Below are positions 62,278-64,000 of a DNA stretch of 64,000 nucleotides, piece by piece. The DNA is from Firmicutes bacterium CAG:646 (lineage in GTDB: Bacteria; Bacillota; Clostridia; Lachnospirales; Lachnospiraceae): contig HF995366.1 in assembly GCA_000432335.1 (NCBI GenBank), positions 19,203 through 83,202 on the forward strand, written 5' to 3'. Position 1 is the first letter of the stretch, and every line of letters starts with the position of its first letter. Below the pieces are notes generated by a model that saw only the letters and a list, made by a program, of their open reading frames with translations, was not told where the DNA came from and searched no databases. A program made the position numbers and the translations under genes.

Positions 62278-63966
62278 TTACTTCCAGGACCACTGGTCTA
62301 CATTATTTACGATGGACCAGCCATGTCCGTGAGGATGTATTTTCTGATCTGCCACCTGAAGTCCGTCTCTCACAAAATACAGGTGATCTACATTACACAG
62401 CCAGATCCAGGGAATATCCCCTTCCTGTGTGATTCCATTTTCTCCATCCCACTGAGCCTTCTGCCACAGCTCGTAGGATTCCTCCAGGCTGTCACTCTCC
62501 AAAGCCTGATCCATATACGCATCTACTTTTTCGTTGACATATGGAGAATATTCTGCCTGTCCCACACCTGTATCAGGGGAAGTATGGTAAATATTATATA
62601 ATTCCATCGGAGTGTGCGCTCCCCAGCCCCATACCAGCGGTTCAGACTGTGCTTTATCGTAAGCCACATCCCAGCCTACGCCTTCTGTAGTTACTTTAAT
62701 TCCCAGTTCACCCAGCTGATTTGCCACGTCTTCTGCGATTGCCTGGCGAACAGAATCTCCTGTATTGAACATTAGATTCAGTTCTGCTTTTACTCCGTCT
62801 TTTTCCCGAATACCGTCTTTTCCTTCTTTCCAGCCTGCTTCTTCCAGAAGTTTTACTGCCCCTTCCTTATCATACTCTACCTCGCAGGCTTCGTTATACC
62901 ATGGCATCTTATCGCAAACACTGTATGCTTTCGTTCCATAGCCATTCAGAACATTCTCAATCAATTCGTCTCTGTCAATTCCGATATTGATTGCCCGGCG
63001 TACATTCACATCTGCTGTAAATGCATTTCCATAGGTAACTCCGTCTTTTTCTTCCGGCGCGCTGGCAGGAAGGTTAAATCCACGGTTATCCACCGTCTGT
63101 ACATTCATCAGACTATAGCCTTCAATCTGCTGATCGCTGTAGGAAGCAGCTGTATGCGCCACATCTACCTGACCTGCCATAGCCGCTGCCAGGGCTGCAT
63201 CTTCTTCCATAAATAAGACCGTTACTTTTTTGATTTTCGGCGCTTCTCCATAATAATCCGGGTTTGCCTCAAAAATTACCTGCTGTCCCTTATCCCACTG
63301 CTTCATGATATATCTGCCGGAACCTACTGGATTCTGCCCATAATTTTCATCATAGGCGTGTTCCGGAACGATTCCCACGATTGCCATTGTATAGGGCCAG
63401 ATGGAAAATGGCTTTGTCATTTTAAATTCCACTGTGGTATCATCCACTGCCACTGCCTTATCCAGCATGGTGAAATCATTTACCGTACTTTTTTCTTTAC
63501 AATTATTATATGTAAATGCCACGTCCTCAGCAGTTACCGGCTCTCCATCAGTAAACTTCGCATCGTCACGAATCTTTACTGTCCAGGTCATACCGTCTTC
63601 GCTGACACTGTAATCTGTTGCCAGATCCATATCGATCTTCAGATCTTTTGTGGTAACGGTAAGGGTACTCTGGATCAGCGGCTCATGCACATGCTCGCCA
63701 GCGCCCCATCCATATGCCGGGTCAAAACCAGATTCCGGCTCCGATGTAGTTGGCATTGTCACAACAACTTCATCCTTTGCTGTATTTCCCTCTGCATCTT
63801 TTTCTGCTGAACTTTCAGTTTCTCCCTTTTCTTCTGCCAACGGGGCTTCTTCTGTCTTCTGATCGGCAGCCCCCGTCTCACTCTTCTGGTCGCTTCCGCC
63901 ACATCCTGCCAGTAAAGAGCAAGTCATAACAGCCGCACATAAAATGCTTACTACTCGCTTTTTCAT
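62278..63966 (-). CDS. Dpp/Nik-type ABC substrate-binding lipoprotein
   Basis: 562-residue SBP family 5 protein. Lipoprotein signal MKKRVVSILC...LLAGC with lipidated C22, an acidic Glu/Ala linker, then the binding domain (DLKIDMDLATDYSVSEDGMT, WTVKIRDDAKFTDGEPVTAE, VNVRRAINIGIDRDELIENV). The C-terminus contains IHPHGHGWSI, a small His cluster. Members bind peptides, nickel, haem or other metal complexes; the His cluster fits metal but does not prove it. AAGGAGG precedes the ATG; its promoter is beyond the right edge. Confidence 0.9.
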   Translation of the reverse strand: MKKRVVSILCAAVMTCSLLAGCGGSDQKSETGAADQKTEEAPLAEEKGETESSAEKDAEGNTAKDEVVVTMPTTSEPESGFDPAYGWGAGEHVHEPLIQSTLTVTTKDLKIDMDLATDYSVSEDGMTWTVKIRDDAKFTDGEPVTAEDVAFTYNNCKEKSTVNDFTMLDKAVAVDDTTVEFKMTKPFSIWPYTMAIVGIVPEHAYDENYGQNPVGSGRYIMKQWDKGQQVIFEANPDYYGEAPKIKKVTVLFMEEDAALAAAMAGQVDVAHTAASYSDQQIEGYSLMNVQTVDNRGFNLPASAPEEKDGVTYGNAFTADVNVRRAINIGIDRDELIENVLNGYGTKAYSVCDKMPWYNEACEVEYDKEGAVKLLEEAGWKEGKDGIREKDGVKAELNLMFNTGDSVRQAIAEDVANQLGELGIKVTTEGVGWDVAYDKAQSEPLVWGWGAHTPMELYNIYHTSPDTGVGQAEYSPYVNEKVDAYMDQALESDSLEESYELWQKAQWDGENGITQEGDIPWIWLCNVDHLYFVRDGLQVADQKIHPHGHGWSIVNNVDQWSWK

Positions 63967-64000
63967 CTCGTATACTCCTCCTTCATTTGTCTCGCCCCAG

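Noticed and set aside
62278..63966. Naming the transporter a nickel importer (nikABCDE).
   Set aside because: Nik and Dpp systems share all motifs seen; the only hint is a small His cluster near the C-terminus, which is not enough to name the substrate.
1..64000. CRISPR array, prophage, tRNA or rRNA genes.
   Set aside because: No regularly spaced repeats, phage structural genes, cloverleaf sequences or rRNA-like stretches were found in the intergenic regions, though a computed scan (tRNAscan, Infernal) was not possible.

Overview
The window looks like a chromosomal stretch from a low-to-mid GC Firmicute of the family Lachnospiraceae (gut Clostridia). Supporting signs are strong AGGAGG ribosome binding sites, consensus -35/-10 promoters, class III ribonucleotide reductase, free-standing Na+-pump decarboxylase membrane subunits, FMN, lysine and yybP-ykoY type leader RNAs, and many AraC, LysR and LytTR regulators. 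The genus cannot be fixed by eye. Most genes run leftward (minus strand). I saw no rRNA, tRNA, prophage, insertion sequence or CRISPR array.

Layout, left to right: a sugar ABC transporter with its AraC regulator, next to anaerobic NTP reductase (1-4.9 kb); a zinc-ribbon membrane protein, asparagine synthetase AsnA, DapF and a purine permease with an unusual switching leader (5-9.7 kb); a degenerate deacetylase, a small exporter, HisC and an ABC exporter (9.7-14 kb); an OadB/OadG-like pair behind a candidate Mn2+ riboswitch (14-15.6 kb); a HipA-like/Xre module with a frameshifted third gene (15.6-17.6 kb); a Bce-type ABC transporter facing a LytTR/GHKL two-component system (17.8-22.8 kb); a Csp-like subtilisin (22.8-24.6 kb); a decayed sugar locus with truncated LacI and GH4 genes (24.6-27.3 kb); NUDIX hydrolase, RibU with FMN riboswitch, and split ChrA with LysR (27.3-31 kb); a nonsense-broken zinc-ribbon protein, Tex and several small membrane proteins, one behind a heavily folded leader (31-36.4 kb).

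The right half is mainly housekeeping: LysC, an ApgM-type protein (candidate homoserine kinase), Hom and an ACT protein (36.4-40.6 kb); a YdjG/YdjH/YdjI-like envelope operon (41.6-44.8 kb); PrfB with its programmed frameshift, SecA, an esterase, HPF and a eukaryotic-type HisA (44.8-52.7 kb); DapB and DapA under a lysine riboswitch (53.4-55.4 kb); an SSB-like protein and TypA (55.4-58.1 kb); and a Dpp/Nik-type ABC transporter (58.7-64 kb). DapA, DapB, DapF, LysC and Hom together cover much of the aspartate-family pathway.

The most unusual signals are in RNA and small-repeat structure. Two intergenic palindromes share a 47-base core (43 of 47 identical) but have unrelated, self-complementary arms. 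An orphan OadB/OadG-like pair sits behind a candidate Mn2+ riboswitch. A leader before the purine permease carries three copies of a 9-base arm that can form alternative hairpins. The leader before the DUF4190-like gene holds four hairpins. There is also clear gene decay: the LacI/GH4 scar, an internally deleted acetyltransferase, a deacetylase without its metal ligands, a nonsense mutation and a frameshift.
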